NCBI GenBank assembly: GCA_003669585.1
Contig: QWOQ01000005.1
Location: 330,502 to 394,501 of the forward strand
DNA: 64,000 bases
Direction: 5' to 3'
Origin: Planctomycetota bacterium
Lineage (GTDB): Bacteria; Planctomycetota; Planctomycetia; Pirellulales; UBA1268
Shown piece after piece: positions 18,423 to 27,990 of the stretch. How positions within the stretch are numbered: position 1 is the stretch's first letter; every line of letters starts with the position of its first letter. Under the pieces are notes generated by a model. The model was not told the DNA's origin. It ran no database searches and saw only the letters and a list, made by a program, of their open reading frames with translations. A program made the position numbers and the translations under genes.

Positions 18423-19769
18423 ATGAGCACTTCAAGTGAACCCGTAAAAATAGGGATTGTTGGTTTGGGCACCGTCGGCACCGGGGTTGTCCGCTTGCTC
18501 ATCGAGTCCTGCGATCACATCACTCGTCACGTCGGACGAAATCTTGTGGTGGAACGAGTGGTGGTGCGCGACGAATCATTGTCTCGGCAGGTAACGTTGC
18601 CCAAGGGAATGGTCACCTCCGATCTTTCACAAATTACGGAAGATCCTTCCATTACAGTTGCTGCGTTGCTTGTTGGCGGTCTTGAACCTGCTCGATCGAT
18701 CATGATTGAGCTTCTCGAACGAGGAAAAGATGTGGTGACTGCCAACAAGGCGTTGCTCGCAGAACATGGCCCAGAACTTTTTGCCCTCGCCAGACGCAAG
18801 GGCCGTTCGATTGCGTTCGAGGCGGCTGTTGCCGGCGGCATTCCAATTGTTGCAACGATCGCGCAGTGTCTTTCGGCCAATCGAATCGAGGCCGTTCGAG
18901 GCATTCTCAATGGAACAAGTAATTTTATTCTTGCACACATGGAGGAAGAAGGAGCCTCCTATAGTGAATCCCTTGCAATGGCTCAGAAGCTTGGCTTTGC
19001 CGAAGCCGATCCTTCAATGGATGTGGACGGCACGGACGCCACTCAGAAGCTTGCAATCCTCATCCAACTGGCATTTGGAATCTGGATTCCATGGCGTGAA
19101 ATCCCTCGTACTGGCATTGAAGCAATTCATGCTGTGCACATTGCACGAGCTGCCGAGATGGGATACCGCATTCGATTAGTGGCATCTGCTTCACGCGCCG
19201 AAAATGCACTCACCATGCGCCTTGAGCCGATGCTCGTCCGGCAAGGCAGTCCATTGGCAGAAGTACGAGGCGCTTTTAATGCCGTTGAAATCAAGGGAGA
19301 CGCTGTTGGACGAATATTTTTCCACGGTCAAGGTGCTGGACAAATGCCAACGGCTTCAGCTGTTGTCGCCGACATCATCGACACGGTGGTTGGCCGCGCG
19401 GCAATTACGTTTGACACAACAGGACGAATGATCGACACCCACGCTCGCAGCAAAGAACCTCTGCAGTCGGATCCAATGAACCGCCACTTTCTGCACTTGC
19501 TTGTACGCGATAAGCCAGGAGTTCTCGCCGATATTACGGGAATTCTTGGCACCCACGGGATTTCTATCGCCTCTGTGATTCAGCAAGAACCAACCGAATT
19601 AGGTGCGGGAGTTCCTCTGGTCATTATGACGCATTACGCGCGTCAAGCGTCTCTTCGCCTAGCGATGCAGGAGATCGATTCAAGGCCAACTGTGACCGCA
19701 CCGAGTACCTGCCTGAGCGTTCTTGACGAACTCGATGCACCCCGGCATTCAGTGCGTGAATCCAACTGA
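18423..19769 (+). CDS. hom: Homoserine dehydrogenase
   Basis: A 448-residue enzyme reducing aspartate semialdehyde to homoserine. The N-terminal Rossmann motif GIVGLGTVGTGVV lies at about residues 10-22, followed by ANKALLAEHG and the catalytic domain with FAEADPSMDVDGTDATQK. A C-terminal ACT domain (about 350-430, DKPGVLADITGILGTHGISI) is probably for feedback control. It is first of a three-gene plus-strand set with the PGM-like putative homoserine kinase and aspartokinase, which fits coordinated threonine/methionine precursor synthesis. Confidence 0.95.
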   Translation: MSTSSEPVKIGIVGLGTVGTGVVRLLIESCDHITRHVGRNLVVERVVVRDESLSRQVTLPKGMVTSDLSQITEDPSITVAALLVGGLEPARSIMIELLERGKDVVTANKALLAEHGPELFALARRKGRSIAFEAAVAGGIPIVATIAQCLSANRIEAVRGILNGTSNFILAHMEEEGASYSESLAMAQKLGFAEADPSMDVDGTDATQKLAILIQLAFGIWIPWREIPRTGIEAIHAVHIARAAEMGYRIRLVASASRAENALTMRLEPMLVRQGSPLAEVRGAFNAVEIKGDAVGRIFFHGQGAGQMPTASAVVADIIDTVVGRAAITFDTTGRMIDTHARSKEPLQSDPMNRHFLHLLVRDKPGVLADITGILGTHGISIASVIQQEPTELGAGVPLVIMTHYARQASLRLAMQEIDSRPTVTAPSTCLSVLDELDAPRHSVRESN

Positions 19770-19818
19770 TCTTCATTTCATATATTTTTTTCTACACGTA
19801 TAAAGGCTGTTTCTGTTC

Positions 19819-21042
19819 ATGAAATACGTTCTGGTGATTCCTGATGGTGCGGCCGATGAACCGATTGCCGAACTAGGCCAACGTTCACCGATGGCTGCCG
19901 CTCACACTCCCACAATGGACGCTCTTGCCTCGCGAGGAAAGGTGGGCCTCACCAATCATGTGCCGCCAAACCTGCCACCTGGCTCTGAAGTGGCATGTAT
20001 GAGTCTCTTGGGCTACGACCCACTTGTTTATTTTACAGGACGCGCCCCACTCGAGGCGGCTGCCAAAGGAATCTCTTTGGGTCCTGATGACTGGGCCGTG
20101 CGATGCAATCTCGTAACGATTCGAGAACAAATCATGGAAGATTTTACCGCCGGACATGTTTCCGATGAGGAAGCTGCGTCGCTTCTCGTCACGGCACAGA
20201 CGGCACTTCATAATCCTGCATGGGAGTTTGTGCCAGGAGTGAGCTACCGCAATCTGTTGCTTTGGCGAGGAGATCATTCGCCATTTGCAAATGATTCTTG
20301 CACAATCCCACCACATGATCTTATTGACAAATCGGTTGTTGATTCATTTCCACGAGGTTCAGGAAGTCGCGAACTTACCGAAATTATGTCGTCGAGCGCC
20401 GAGTGGTTTGCCGATCACCCGGTGAACGTGTCCCGCCGCGCTTCTGGGAAACTTCCCGCCACTCATGTTTGGCTCTGGGGACTCGGTCGATCTCCAACTC
20501 TTGAGTCTTTTGTTTCTCGGTATGGCATCAACGGCACAATGATTACGGCCGTTGATCTCCTGCGAGGACTTGCGTCGCTCGTAGGTTGGAAACGGCGAGA
20601 GGTAGTAGGTGCCACTGGTTATCTCGACACTGATTATGCCGCCAAAGGACGTGCGGCAATCGATGAGCTTCGATCGTCTGATTTCGTATGCGTGCATGTG
20701 GAGGCACCCGACGAGGCAAGCCACGAAGGAAATGTGCGAGCAAAGGTGGAATCCCTCGAAAAAATTGATGCGTTGATCGTGTCACCGCTTTATGAGGCTC
20801 TTCATTCCATGGGTGACTACAGAATTCTTATCTGTCCCGATCACCCAACTTTTATTCGTCTTAAAACTCACTCGCGGGGGGATGTTCCATTTTTGATCAG
20901 CGGTACGGGTATTCCATCCACCGGCGCCACTGCGTATCACGAAACCGCTGCCGCAGGTGATTCTCAAAGAGTGACGCATGGCTGGCATCTGATGGGGGAA
21001 TTTCTCGGACGTCCGCTCCACCTGCCTCAGGGTTCTTGCTAG
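19819..21042 (+). CDS. Archaeal-type PGM family protein; probable homoserine kinase
   Basis: A 407-residue member of the alkaline phosphatase superfamily, related to cofactor-independent phosphoglycerate mutase (ApgM). It has the metal motif PDGAADEP (D9), the nucleophile region GSEVACMSLLGYDP (S56) and distal metal ligands in EAPDEASHEG and CPDHPTFIR. A subgroup of this family, modelled as TIGR02535, was proposed as a homoserine kinase because its genes sit with threonine genes. Here it lies 49 bases after hom and 71 before lysC, and no ThrB-type kinase is seen nearby. That context favours homoserine phosphorylation over glycolysis; both remain inference. Confidence 0.88.
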   Translation: MKYVLVIPDGAADEPIAELGQRSPMAAAHTPTMDALASRGKVGLTNHVPPNLPPGSEVACMSLLGYDPLVYFTGRAPLEAAAKGISLGPDDWAVRCNLVTIREQIMEDFTAGHVSDEEAASLLVTAQTALHNPAWEFVPGVSYRNLLLWRGDHSPFANDSCTIPPHDLIDKSVVDSFPRGSGSRELTEIMSSSAEWFADHPVNVSRRASGKLPATHVWLWGLGRSPTLESFVSRYGINGTMITAVDLLRGLASLVGWKRREVVGATGYLDTDYAAKGRAAIDELRSSDFVCVHVEAPDEASHEGNVRAKVESLEKIDALIVSPLYEALHSMGDYRILICPDHPTFIRLKTHSRGDVPFLISGTGIPSTGATAYHETAAAGDSQRVTHGWHLMGEFLGRPLHLPQGSC

Positions 21043-21113
21043 AGCGATCTCAATGAGCCACGATTTGTAAGCAGGACCGTTTCATAATTTCTTTTTTTCG
21101 GAGTCTGACGCTG

Positions 21114-22895
21114 ATGGCGACAGTGGTTCAAAAGTTTGGCGGAACGAGTATTGCGGATGCAACGAAGCTTTTCGCTGCCGCACAAAAAGCTCTGCTAAGA
21201 AATATTCAAGGTGACCGCGTCGTGGTCGTAGTGAGTGCCATGGGACACCAAACCGACGTGCTCGTTGACCTTGCCAAACAGATCACCGATCAGCCCAGCG
21301 CCCGCGAAATGGACATGCTTTTGTCAACTGGAGAGCAGGTAAGTGTCGCACTTTTTGCCATGGCAGTGCATTCTCTCGGTGGCAAAGCGGTGAGTCTCAC
21401 CGGTGCACAAATTGGCATTCGCACCGATAGCACGCACACCAAGGCCCGCATTCGTTCGATTTCAACGGATCAAATCACAAAACTTCTCGATGATGGAAAC
21501 ATCGTGATCGCTGCAGGTTTTCAGGGATTTGACCAAAACGGCAATATCACCACACTCGGTCGTGGTGGTTCTGACACCACGGCGGTGGCCCTTGCGGCGG
21601 TACTCGAAGCTGATGTCTGTGAGATCTATACCGACGTCGATGGCGTGTATACGACCGATCCGCGGTGCTTCACCGAAGCTCGATGTCTTCCCTCTATTAG
21701 CTACGACGAAATGCTTGAACTCGCGAGTCTTGGTGCAGGCGTGATGCATTCACGATCGATTGAATTTGCAAAAAAGTTTGGCGTAAAGGTTCTGGTTCGA
21801 TCCAGTTTTCGGGACGCAGCTGGAACGTTGATTGTGGCAACCGATCAATCGATCCAGCGACCGGTCAGTGGCATTGCGCTTGCGAAAGATGAATCTCGCA
21901 TCACGCTTGAAGGAGTTCCCGACCAACCTGGTGCCAGCCACGCTCTCTTCTCGCAGCTCGCTTCAGCGGGCATTGCCGTTGATATGATCGTGCAAAATAT
22001 GGGGAGACTGGGACTTGCTGACATTTCATTCACCGTTCCCGTCGAAGATCTCACTTTATCGCTCGAGGTCACACGTCGTGTGGCAACCTCGCTTGGGGCC
22101 AAGGACGTTTCCCACGACGCATCGCTTGCTAAGATTTCTGTGGTCGGTGCGGGGATGGCGCGAGAGGAAGGAGTTGCCGGACGGATGTTTTCATCGCTTG
22201 CGCGACAGAACATCAATGTCCGCATGATCACCACCAGCGAAATTAAAATTTCAGTTCTTGTTGATCGTCCCGATGCTCAGGCTGCCATCCGTGCGGTGCA
22301 TCAAGCTTTTTCTCTTGAAACTTTTGATACAGATTCCACTGAGGAACAGTCGCACGCTGCAAGAAAACGGCTCTCTAAGACAAATCCCCTCGAGGTTGTT
22401 CGCAGGCTCGAGGGCATGGAAGATCTTGCGGTTGAGGATGTCTCGCTCGATTCCTCACAATCGCTTGTCACCTTTACTGACCTTCCAGATCGGCCAGGCG
22501 TGGCAGCGGACGTCTTTGAGGAAATTGGTCGTGCGGGACTCTTCGTTGACATGATTGTGCAAAGTCACCCCCGAGACAATCGTGCTGAGTTGAGTTTCAC
22601 CGTGCCAGCATGCGACCAAGTGCGAGCGCTCGAAACTGCCGGCACCATTGCGGCCACCCGCGGCGCAAAAGTTTCAAATGTACCGCACGTCGCAAAACTC
22701 TCTATCACTGGCGTTGGTATGCGAAGCCACGCCGGGGTCGCCGATCGGCTCTTCGCACCGCTCATGCGGGAGGGCATTAACATCGACCTGATCAGCACCA
22801 GTGAGGTACGGCTAAACATTGTTGTTGCCGCAGAGCATGGCGCTCGGTCGCTCGCAGTGTTGCGACAGGCTTTTGGATTGTCCGTCGACAATTAA
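21114..22895 (+). CDS. lysC: Aspartate kinase with four ACT domains
   Basis: A 593-residue aspartokinase, the first step of lysine, threonine and methionine synthesis. The kinase domain opens with VQKFGGTSIAD and contains GRGGSDTTAVALA. Two pairs of ACT domains follow (about 265-400 and 430-590), each pair showing the LxxxPGxA...GIxVDMIVQ and GVAxRxF...INxxxISTSE signatures. Most enzymes have a single pair and about 410 residues; four-ACT versions are known from cyanobacteria and others. The duplication suggests more complex feedback by lysine and threonine. The start at 21114 has CGGAG about ten bases upstream. Confidence 0.95.
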   Translation: MATVVQKFGGTSIADATKLFAAAQKALLRNIQGDRVVVVVSAMGHQTDVLVDLAKQITDQPSAREMDMLLSTGEQVSVALFAMAVHSLGGKAVSLTGAQIGIRTDSTHTKARIRSISTDQITKLLDDGNIVIAAGFQGFDQNGNITTLGRGGSDTTAVALAAVLEADVCEIYTDVDGVYTTDPRCFTEARCLPSISYDEMLELASLGAGVMHSRSIEFAKKFGVKVLVRSSFRDAAGTLIVATDQSIQRPVSGIALAKDESRITLEGVPDQPGASHALFSQLASAGIAVDMIVQNMGRLGLADISFTVPVEDLTLSLEVTRRVATSLGAKDVSHDASLAKISVVGAGMAREEGVAGRMFSSLARQNINVRMITTSEIKISVLVDRPDAQAAIRAVHQAFSLETFDTDSTEEQSHAARKRLSKTNPLEVVRRLEGMEDLAVEDVSLDSSQSLVTFTDLPDRPGVAADVFEEIGRAGLFVDMIVQSHPRDNRAELSFTVPACDQVRALETAGTIAATRGAKVSNVPHVAKLSITGVGMRSHAGVADRLFAPLMREGINIDLISTSEVRLNIVVAAEHGARSLAVLRQAFGLSVDN

Positions 22896-22929
22896 CACGC
22901 AGCCCGCGAACGTTCCACAGATTCCATTC

Positions 22930-23331
22930 TTACCCCAACACGTCTGAAAGCACCTCTTCGGAAACGTAGATCGGAAGGTTTGGATCGCAGGTCACTGCAA
23001 TGGCAATCGCATCGGAGGGACGCGCATCAATCTCAACGATCTCCCCATCTTTTCGAACACGAAGAGTTGCAAAGTACGTATGTTCTTTCAGTTCACTGAT
23101 AATCACATCCTGAAACTCGCCTCCGAGTATTTCTACTGCGGCGACAAGTAAATCATGTGTCAACGGGCGAGGTGACTGATGTCGCTTGACGCGACGATCG
23201 ATGCTCGTGGCTTCAAAGAGACCGATCAGAATGGGAAACGTTCGGTCGCCTTGGACTTCCTTTAAATACACCACCTGCTGGTCATTGATTTCGCTGATGA
23301 TGATTCTGGACAATTCCATCTGCACGCTCAT
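22930..23331 (-). CDS. Bifunctional nuclease (BFN/DUF151) family protein
   Basis: A 133-residue single-domain protein with the BFN hallmarks IISEINDQQVVYLKE, FPILIGLFEA and IDARPSDAIAIAV. The family was named for nuclease activity in plants; in bacteria the role is poorly known. The ATG at 23331 has GGAGAG about seven bases upstream and matches the family start better than the longer frame to 23367. It converges on lysC, with 34 bases between the stops. Confidence 0.88.
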   Translation of the reverse strand: MSVQMELSRIIISEINDQQVVYLKEVQGDRTFPILIGLFEATSIDRRVKRHQSPRPLTHDLLVAAVEILGGEFQDVIISELKEHTYFATLRVRKDGEIVEIDARPSDAIAIAVTCDPNLPIYVSEEVLSDVLG

Positions 23332-23542
23332 AAGGCTCTCCGTCCATCTATCATCGTTCTCACACACTTTTTATTGTTCACGATGTTTTGAGTATAGTGC
23401 GGCGAATGATCATCAATCAGGCAAAGATATAAAAAGTTTTTTGACTCAAACAGTTTGAATCTTTCATCCGGATTCCCTTCTCTTGACAGAATCTCAGTCT
23501 CGCGTTTCACAATTGGGCACACGAGTCGTTCTCGATAGTTCA

Positions 23543-24859
23543 TTATCGTCTCGGCAGGTCATTTATGTGAATTGACTGCGATGCGTTCATACCCAGTGCG
23601 GCAACGATCGCAACTCCATAACTGGCTGCGCAGACGAAAAACATTTCATGCCAATCTTTATTGGAATCGAGATTTGTAAGTACCCATGGAAGAAGTTTGC
23701 TCGTGGCTGATGCCCCAAGGTTTCCCCACATATTCCCCCAACCAGCCACGGTGCCGACGCTGCGGCCTCCGACGTCCTGCATAAATGCCCACGTTGACGA
23801 GTTTCCCAAATCTGTTCCAAACGACACCATTGCACAGCATGCGATAAAACCCCAAACGTTGGAAATAAAAGGACAGACAAGATACGCACTCCCCGCAAGC
23901 AGACTTCCAATAATAATTGGAGCAATGCGTCCGATTCTCTGCCCAAGAATTCTGGTTGAATAATCGCACAGCACTCCGCCGCAGAGCATGCCGACCATTC
24001 CACACGCCAGCACAAGAGTCACCATCCTGCCTCCCTCAACAGCCTCAACGTTTCTGACTTCGCTGAGATAGGTTGGCAGCCACGTGACAAGAAATGCCCA
24101 ACCTACATTGCTCGCGGTTTGCACCAAACAGTTCAGCCAGATACTTCTGTTACGGCACGTGGCAATCATGACGCCACGAAGGTCACGAAGCGACGAAGGC
24201 TTTTCGTCTACCGTGGAAGGAAGCATCATTCGCTCATGCGAATTGCATCTGGGGTGTTCTTCAGGACGAGTGCGAACGATGTGCCAGTAGAAGGCCGCAA
24301 TCACAAGCCCAATACATCCGTCGATCAGAAGTGCCGGTCGCCAATTGGAAAATCGCACAATCATCCATGCTGTCAGAAAAGGCGCAAGTGCTCCTCCCAG
24401 TCGTCCGCCAAAAGCCACCGCGCTGCTGGCTCTGGCACGCTTGTGAAACGGGGTCCACCGACGGATCACCGCTCCACTCGTTGGGTAGGCTCCTGCTTCG
24501 AACATTCCACATCCCAAACGGGCAAGCAGCAACCCCCAAAACCCACCAGCCAACCCCGTAAACGCTGTCATGACGCTCCAGCCAACGATATAGATCGTGA
24601 GCATTCGTCTGGCACCAAAGCGATCGCTGGCCCACCCTGCTGGCACCTGAAAGATCGCATAGGCAAAGAAAAAGGCAGCCAGAATAGTTCCGATCTGTTC
24701 CTTTTCAAGAGGTATTTCAAGATTGAATGAAGCCGATTTTACAATCTCGCCAAGACAGATTCTGTCGAGATAAAGAATAAACGACATCGCTACGCTCACG
24801 GCGATGACGGCAAATCGAACGTTGGTCGGACGACCGTTCATACTGCTTGTGCCGGCCAC
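23543..24859 (-). CDS. MFS transporter, anion:cation symporter (hexuronate/galactonate)-like
   Basis: A 438-residue protein with about twelve membrane spans and the MFS loop motif GWASDRFGARR (about 74-84). The overall pattern (LYLDRICLG, FEAGAYPTSGAVIRRW) resembles the ACS family of sugar-acid and organic-anion importers. It starts 18 bases after the D-threonine-aldolase-like gene and ends the five-gene set downstream of valS, so it probably imports that pathway's substrate. A GTG at 24859 and an ATG six codons later are both possible starts. Confidence 0.88.
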   Translation of the reverse strand: MAGTSSMNGRPTNVRFAVIAVSVAMSFILYLDRICLGEIVKSASFNLEIPLEKEQIGTILAAFFFAYAIFQVPAGWASDRFGARRMLTIYIVGWSVMTAFTGLAGGFWGLLLARLGCGMFEAGAYPTSGAVIRRWTPFHKRARASSAVAFGGRLGGALAPFLTAWMIVRFSNWRPALLIDGCIGLVIAAFYWHIVRTRPEEHPRCNSHERMMLPSTVDEKPSSLRDLRGVMIATCRNRSIWLNCLVQTASNVGWAFLVTWLPTYLSEVRNVEAVEGGRMVTLVLACGMVGMLCGGVLCDYSTRILGQRIGRIAPIIIGSLLAGSAYLVCPFISNVWGFIACCAMVSFGTDLGNSSTWAFMQDVGGRSVGTVAGWGNMWGNLGASATSKLLPWVLTNLDSNKDWHEMFFVCAASYGVAIVAALGMNASQSIHINDLPRR

Positions 24860-24877
24860 GCGAATTGTTTCCCATTA

Positions 24878-25987
24878 TTAAATCGTAATGCGTCGTGTCC
24901 TGGCGACGACCGGCCAGATCTCGACTACGCGGCCTCCTCGCACAGCACAAACGTCGCTGTGAAGAGCGACGGTCGGACAGATGTGCCGCGGCATCGCATA
25001 CAATACGCTTCCTACGGGAAACTCTGCCGCTTTGGGAGTTCGAACGACCAAATGTTCCTCGCTGTGTAATACAAACGATGCGTCTTCAAGACCGAATATT
25101 TTCACTCTTGGATGAGGCATTTCGCTGGCCACACTCTTGTGACCAATGTCGAGGCACAAGGAATCGTCTGTTGGGCGACTGATAACGCGAGTCATCAGAA
25201 TCGCAGCACTCAGAAAATCAAGATCGGGCGAGAGTGTTTTTTGACCCTCATCCCATAGAACCGTCGTGCCTGCCCCGAGCTCGATATCGCTACGCTTGGC
25301 GAGAATTGAAAACGTGGGCGTACCACTTGCGACAATTCTTGGAACCGATAAACCGGAGGCGATCAGGTCGTCCCGCAGGTTCCACACCGGCACAAAAGCC
25401 GCCTCGGCAGCCGCAGTGAGTCGCGCATAATCGGCATCGTGCAGGTGACCGTCGTATGCATGCAAGCCACCGGCAGAAAGGCCAGGCGCAGAGACAATGT
25501 GTCGGTAGAGTTTTTCGGCATCCTTTCCAGGAGAGATTCCGGTGCGATTCATCCCTAGATTTAAATCTAAAAGAACATCGATTTCGACACGTCCGGCAGT
25601 TGCGGCACGCGACAAAGCATCGATTCCGCAGTCGCTGTCAGCAATCGCCCGAAACACAACATGTGGGAATTTTTTTACCAGCTCAGTCAATCGATTTGGC
25701 CCGGGACCGACCTGCGGATACGCCACAAGAATGTCACGCCCTCCGCTTTGCGCGGTCATTTCCGCTTCGGCAATGGTGGCAACTTTGAACTTTGAAATTC
25801 CATGTTTTATTTCAAGTGCAATCACTTGCGGAAGTTTGTGTGTTTTGACATGAGGTCGCAAACGATCGACATCACCGACGCACGCAATCATTCGAGAAAG
25901 ATTTTCTTCGATGCGTTCTGGGAAAATCAGAAGCGACGGGGATGGCACTTCGGTTTCATTGGTAATGCGAAACCAATTAGCCTGCAT
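24878..25987 (-). CDS. D-threonine aldolase / DSD1-family PLP enzyme
   Basis: A 369-residue fold-type III PLP enzyme (alanine racemase N-terminal domain plus D-serine dehydratase-like C-terminal domain). The cofactor lysine is K48 in RPHVKTHK, and the HxC pair (H335, C337 in PRHIC) matches the metal site of D-threonine aldolase and D-serine dehydratase. It acts on D-beta-hydroxy amino acids by family; cleavage to glycine plus aldehyde and dehydration cannot be told apart here. It overlaps the RidA gene by 11 bp, which fits an enzyme releasing reactive enamine/imine intermediates. Confidence 0.9.
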   Translation of the reverse strand: MQANWFRITNETEVPSPSLLIFPERIEENLSRMIACVGDVDRLRPHVKTHKLPQVIALEIKHGISKFKVATIAEAEMTAQSGGRDILVAYPQVGPGPNRLTELVKKFPHVVFRAIADSDCGIDALSRAATAGRVEIDVLLDLNLGMNRTGISPGKDAEKLYRHIVSAPGLSAGGLHAYDGHLHDADYARLTAAAEAAFVPVWNLRDDLIASGLSVPRIVASGTPTFSILAKRSDIELGAGTTVLWDEGQKTLSPDLDFLSAAILMTRVISRPTDDSLCLDIGHKSVASEMPHPRVKIFGLEDASFVLHSEEHLVVRTPKAAEFPVGSVLYAMPRHICPTVALHSDVCAVRGGRVVEIWPVVARTRRITI

Positions 25988-26384
25988 GAGAAGAATCCTT
26001 TCTCACGACGGCCACCGCCTCAATTTCGTACCGAATCGCAGCACCAAGGCATTGAACAATTGTGGTACGCGCTGGAAAAGGCTGATGAAACACTTCGCGG
26101 TAGAGCCGGTTGTAAAGCGGCAGATCCTCGTCATCGCGAACGTAATTTCGGGTTTGAATTACGTGTCCTAAATCGCTTCCAGACGCTTCGAGCACTTTGG
26201 CGAGATTCGCAACAGAACGACGGAACTCTCCTTCGAATGTGTCCGAGATAATTGTTCCGTGCTGATCCACCGAGGCCTGTCCGGATACGAATATCAAATC
26301 GCCAAACACCACGCTCGGACTAAAGGGCAGCGAGGATGTGGGAGTGTCACTTGAACATGGATAGCGGACGAGTGGATGGGTCAT
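25977..26384 (-). CDS. RidA family (YjgF/YER057c/UK114) protein
   Basis: A 135-residue RidA-like protein: strand GDLIFVSGQA, helix region LAKVLEASGSDLGHVIQTRNYV, and the substrate-arginine segment ARTTIVQCLG followed by YEIEAVAV. RidA members hydrolyse reactive enamine/imine intermediates made by PLP enzymes. The ATG at 26384 with AGGAG eight bases upstream sets the start. It overlaps the downstream D-threonine-aldolase-like gene by 11 bp and follows the M81 gene by 79 bases, so it is probably dedicated to this operon and not a housekeeping copy. Confidence 0.9.
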   Translation of the reverse strand: MTHPLVRYPCSSDTPTSSLPFSPSVVFGDLIFVSGQASVDQHGTIISDTFEGEFRRSVANLAKVLEASGSDLGHVIQTRNYVRDDEDLPLYNRLYREVFHQPFPARTTIVQCLGAAIRYEIEAVAVVRKDSSHAG

Positions 26385-26463
26385 TGATTCAACTCCTGTC
26401 TCGATGAATAGATTCCTCTTCCTGACAACAGCCTGACACAAAAACGTTTTTCATACGACACAA

Positions 26464-27990
26464 TCAAACTGAGAACGACCCCTCATCCAGCGGAAAGATT
26501 GGATGGGAAATCCTTTGATAGGGAAGTGATTGAAGCCGACTGGTACAGGGGCCAGGGGTTTCCACGGAAAACATTCTCACCGCTATCGGTTCATACGCAC
26601 ACCGGTGCGCGACCGCAGCCTTCACACCGAGATAAGAGAACGTTGAAGGATCAATTCCCTGACTTGTCCACTGTGCCAGATCCATTGGAGGTGTAGGCCG
26701 ACTCGTGAGCAGAATGGTGATGCCTGCATGTCGCACAACTGCACACGGACCCATACTGAAATGATCCCCCGACGCGGAAGCCAGATGGCTGCGTTTATCT
26801 TGAATCGTAAAGTTTCCGTTACTTCGGGAGACGAGCTCCACAAGCAGCGTCACGGGTCCCTGATCAAATCGATTTCCTTGTCCACCGAATGTGAGAGTCA
26901 TTCGATCTCCTGGTGTGAGCGACTCGAGCATTCTCACTGCATGCGGATCGGTCATCGCAAGAGCTGCATTGTGCACCCCGAGAGCGAGAAATTCGCGAAA
27001 CAATCCGGTTCCATTTCCTATGGCACCTGCGCCAATATTGTCTGACGGCTCCGCAAAAACATTGAGCCCGGGAAGCGGATGCTCAATCGCCCACTGAATC
27101 ACCTCACTCGCAGGCGGATCGATGACATTCCCTTGCTCGCGAAGATCCCATGCTCTTTGGCAAAGTTGATCGAGTGCCGCCTCTGCATCGCGGCGATCAC
27201 CTGGGGTGTTTACCGTAAAACTGATACCAGTGTCGGCAGTATCCGAATACGAAAAACCAGCAATCACATTGACCGACCAAAACTCCGGAAAACGTTTTTC
27301 AAGTTCGAGCGCAATCGATTCGAGCGACCGCATCGGTTCATTTGCAGTGCCCGTACCCGTCGGCGGCCAGACAATCGGCGGGTGACGCCAGTATGTCTGT
27401 ATGTGCGTGCGATCTGTTTGTGCGCGGTTGAGAAGTGCGAATGCCCGCTCGGCCGATGCACAACCGTCGGTATGAGGATTTTTTCGGTAGGCGATCAGAC
27501 CATTGGAGTTCGTGGCCATCAACTGCGTGAAATTGGCATGCAGATCAAATACTCCATACAGAGGAATAGTTTCCGCGCCTGGCATTTTTCGAATACGGGA
27601 AAGAATTTCTCCTTCCACGTCGGGAAAGCTCTCGGAAACCATTGCACCATGAAGCACAACAAAGATGCCATCCACGCCTTCGATGAACGCTGATGAGGCT
27701 CTGGCATAGAACTCTTTCCAGAATCGCTCGACGACTTCGTCTTCAACAAGTCCTGAAGGCATCGCGCGAACATCGACCGTCGGAAGAACCAGCCATCCAC
27801 TTTGTATCGCAGCCTGTAACGCGGCGCCGAGCGGCGAACTATCACCACAGCAGGCGAGCATCTCCTCGCCGCAACAGATTTGAAAGTCTTCAAGACCCGT
27901 CGTTTTTTCCACGAACGTATGGGTCTCATGAAACAGCCCCGCCATCACGACGCGGGGCCTACTGACACGATCTGAATATGTTGCACTCAT
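26464..27990 (-). CDS. M81 family (MlrC-like) metallopeptidase/hydrolase
   Basis: A 508-residue protein of the M81 family, whose founder MlrC cleaves linearised microcystin products. Zinc-site-like segments are AGLFHETHTF near residue 18 and FDLHANFTQLM near residue 150, and the C-terminal domain contains AEPSDNIGAGAIGNGTG. The ATG at 27990 is chosen because it overlaps the aminotransferase stop (ATGA) and matches the family N-terminus; the open frame upstream is anti-family sequence inside the aminotransferase. Many M81 members in catabolic operons probably act on small amides or amino compounds and not on toxins. Confidence 0.88.
   Translation of the reverse strand: MSATYSDRVSRPRVVMAGLFHETHTFVEKTTGLEDFQICCGEEMLACCGDSSPLGAALQAAIQSGWLVLPTVDVRAMPSGLVEDEVVERFWKEFYARASSAFIEGVDGIFVVLHGAMVSESFPDVEGEILSRIRKMPGAETIPLYGVFDLHANFTQLMATNSNGLIAYRKNPHTDGCASAERAFALLNRAQTDRTHIQTYWRHPPIVWPPTGTGTANEPMRSLESIALELEKRFPEFWSVNVIAGFSYSDTADTGISFTVNTPGDRRDAEAALDQLCQRAWDLREQGNVIDPPASEVIQWAIEHPLPGLNVFAEPSDNIGAGAIGNGTGLFREFLALGVHNAALAMTDPHAVRMLESLTPGDRMTLTFGGQGNRFDQGPVTLLVELVSRSNGNFTIQDKRSHLASASGDHFSMGPCAVVRHAGITILLTSRPTPPMDLAQWTSQGIDPSTFSYLGVKAAVAHRCAYEPIAVRMFSVETPGPCTSRLQSLPYQRISHPIFPLDEGSFSV

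Noticed and set aside
18113..18439. 108-residue frame upstream of hom
   Set aside because: Overlaps both flanking genes (the start of the M42 gene and the start of hom); no recognisable motif; better explained as the promoter region.
19819..21042. Annotating the PGM-like gene simply as a glycolytic phosphoglycerate mutase
   Set aside because: The hom-lysC context and the known subgroup proposed as homoserine kinase make that name misleading.
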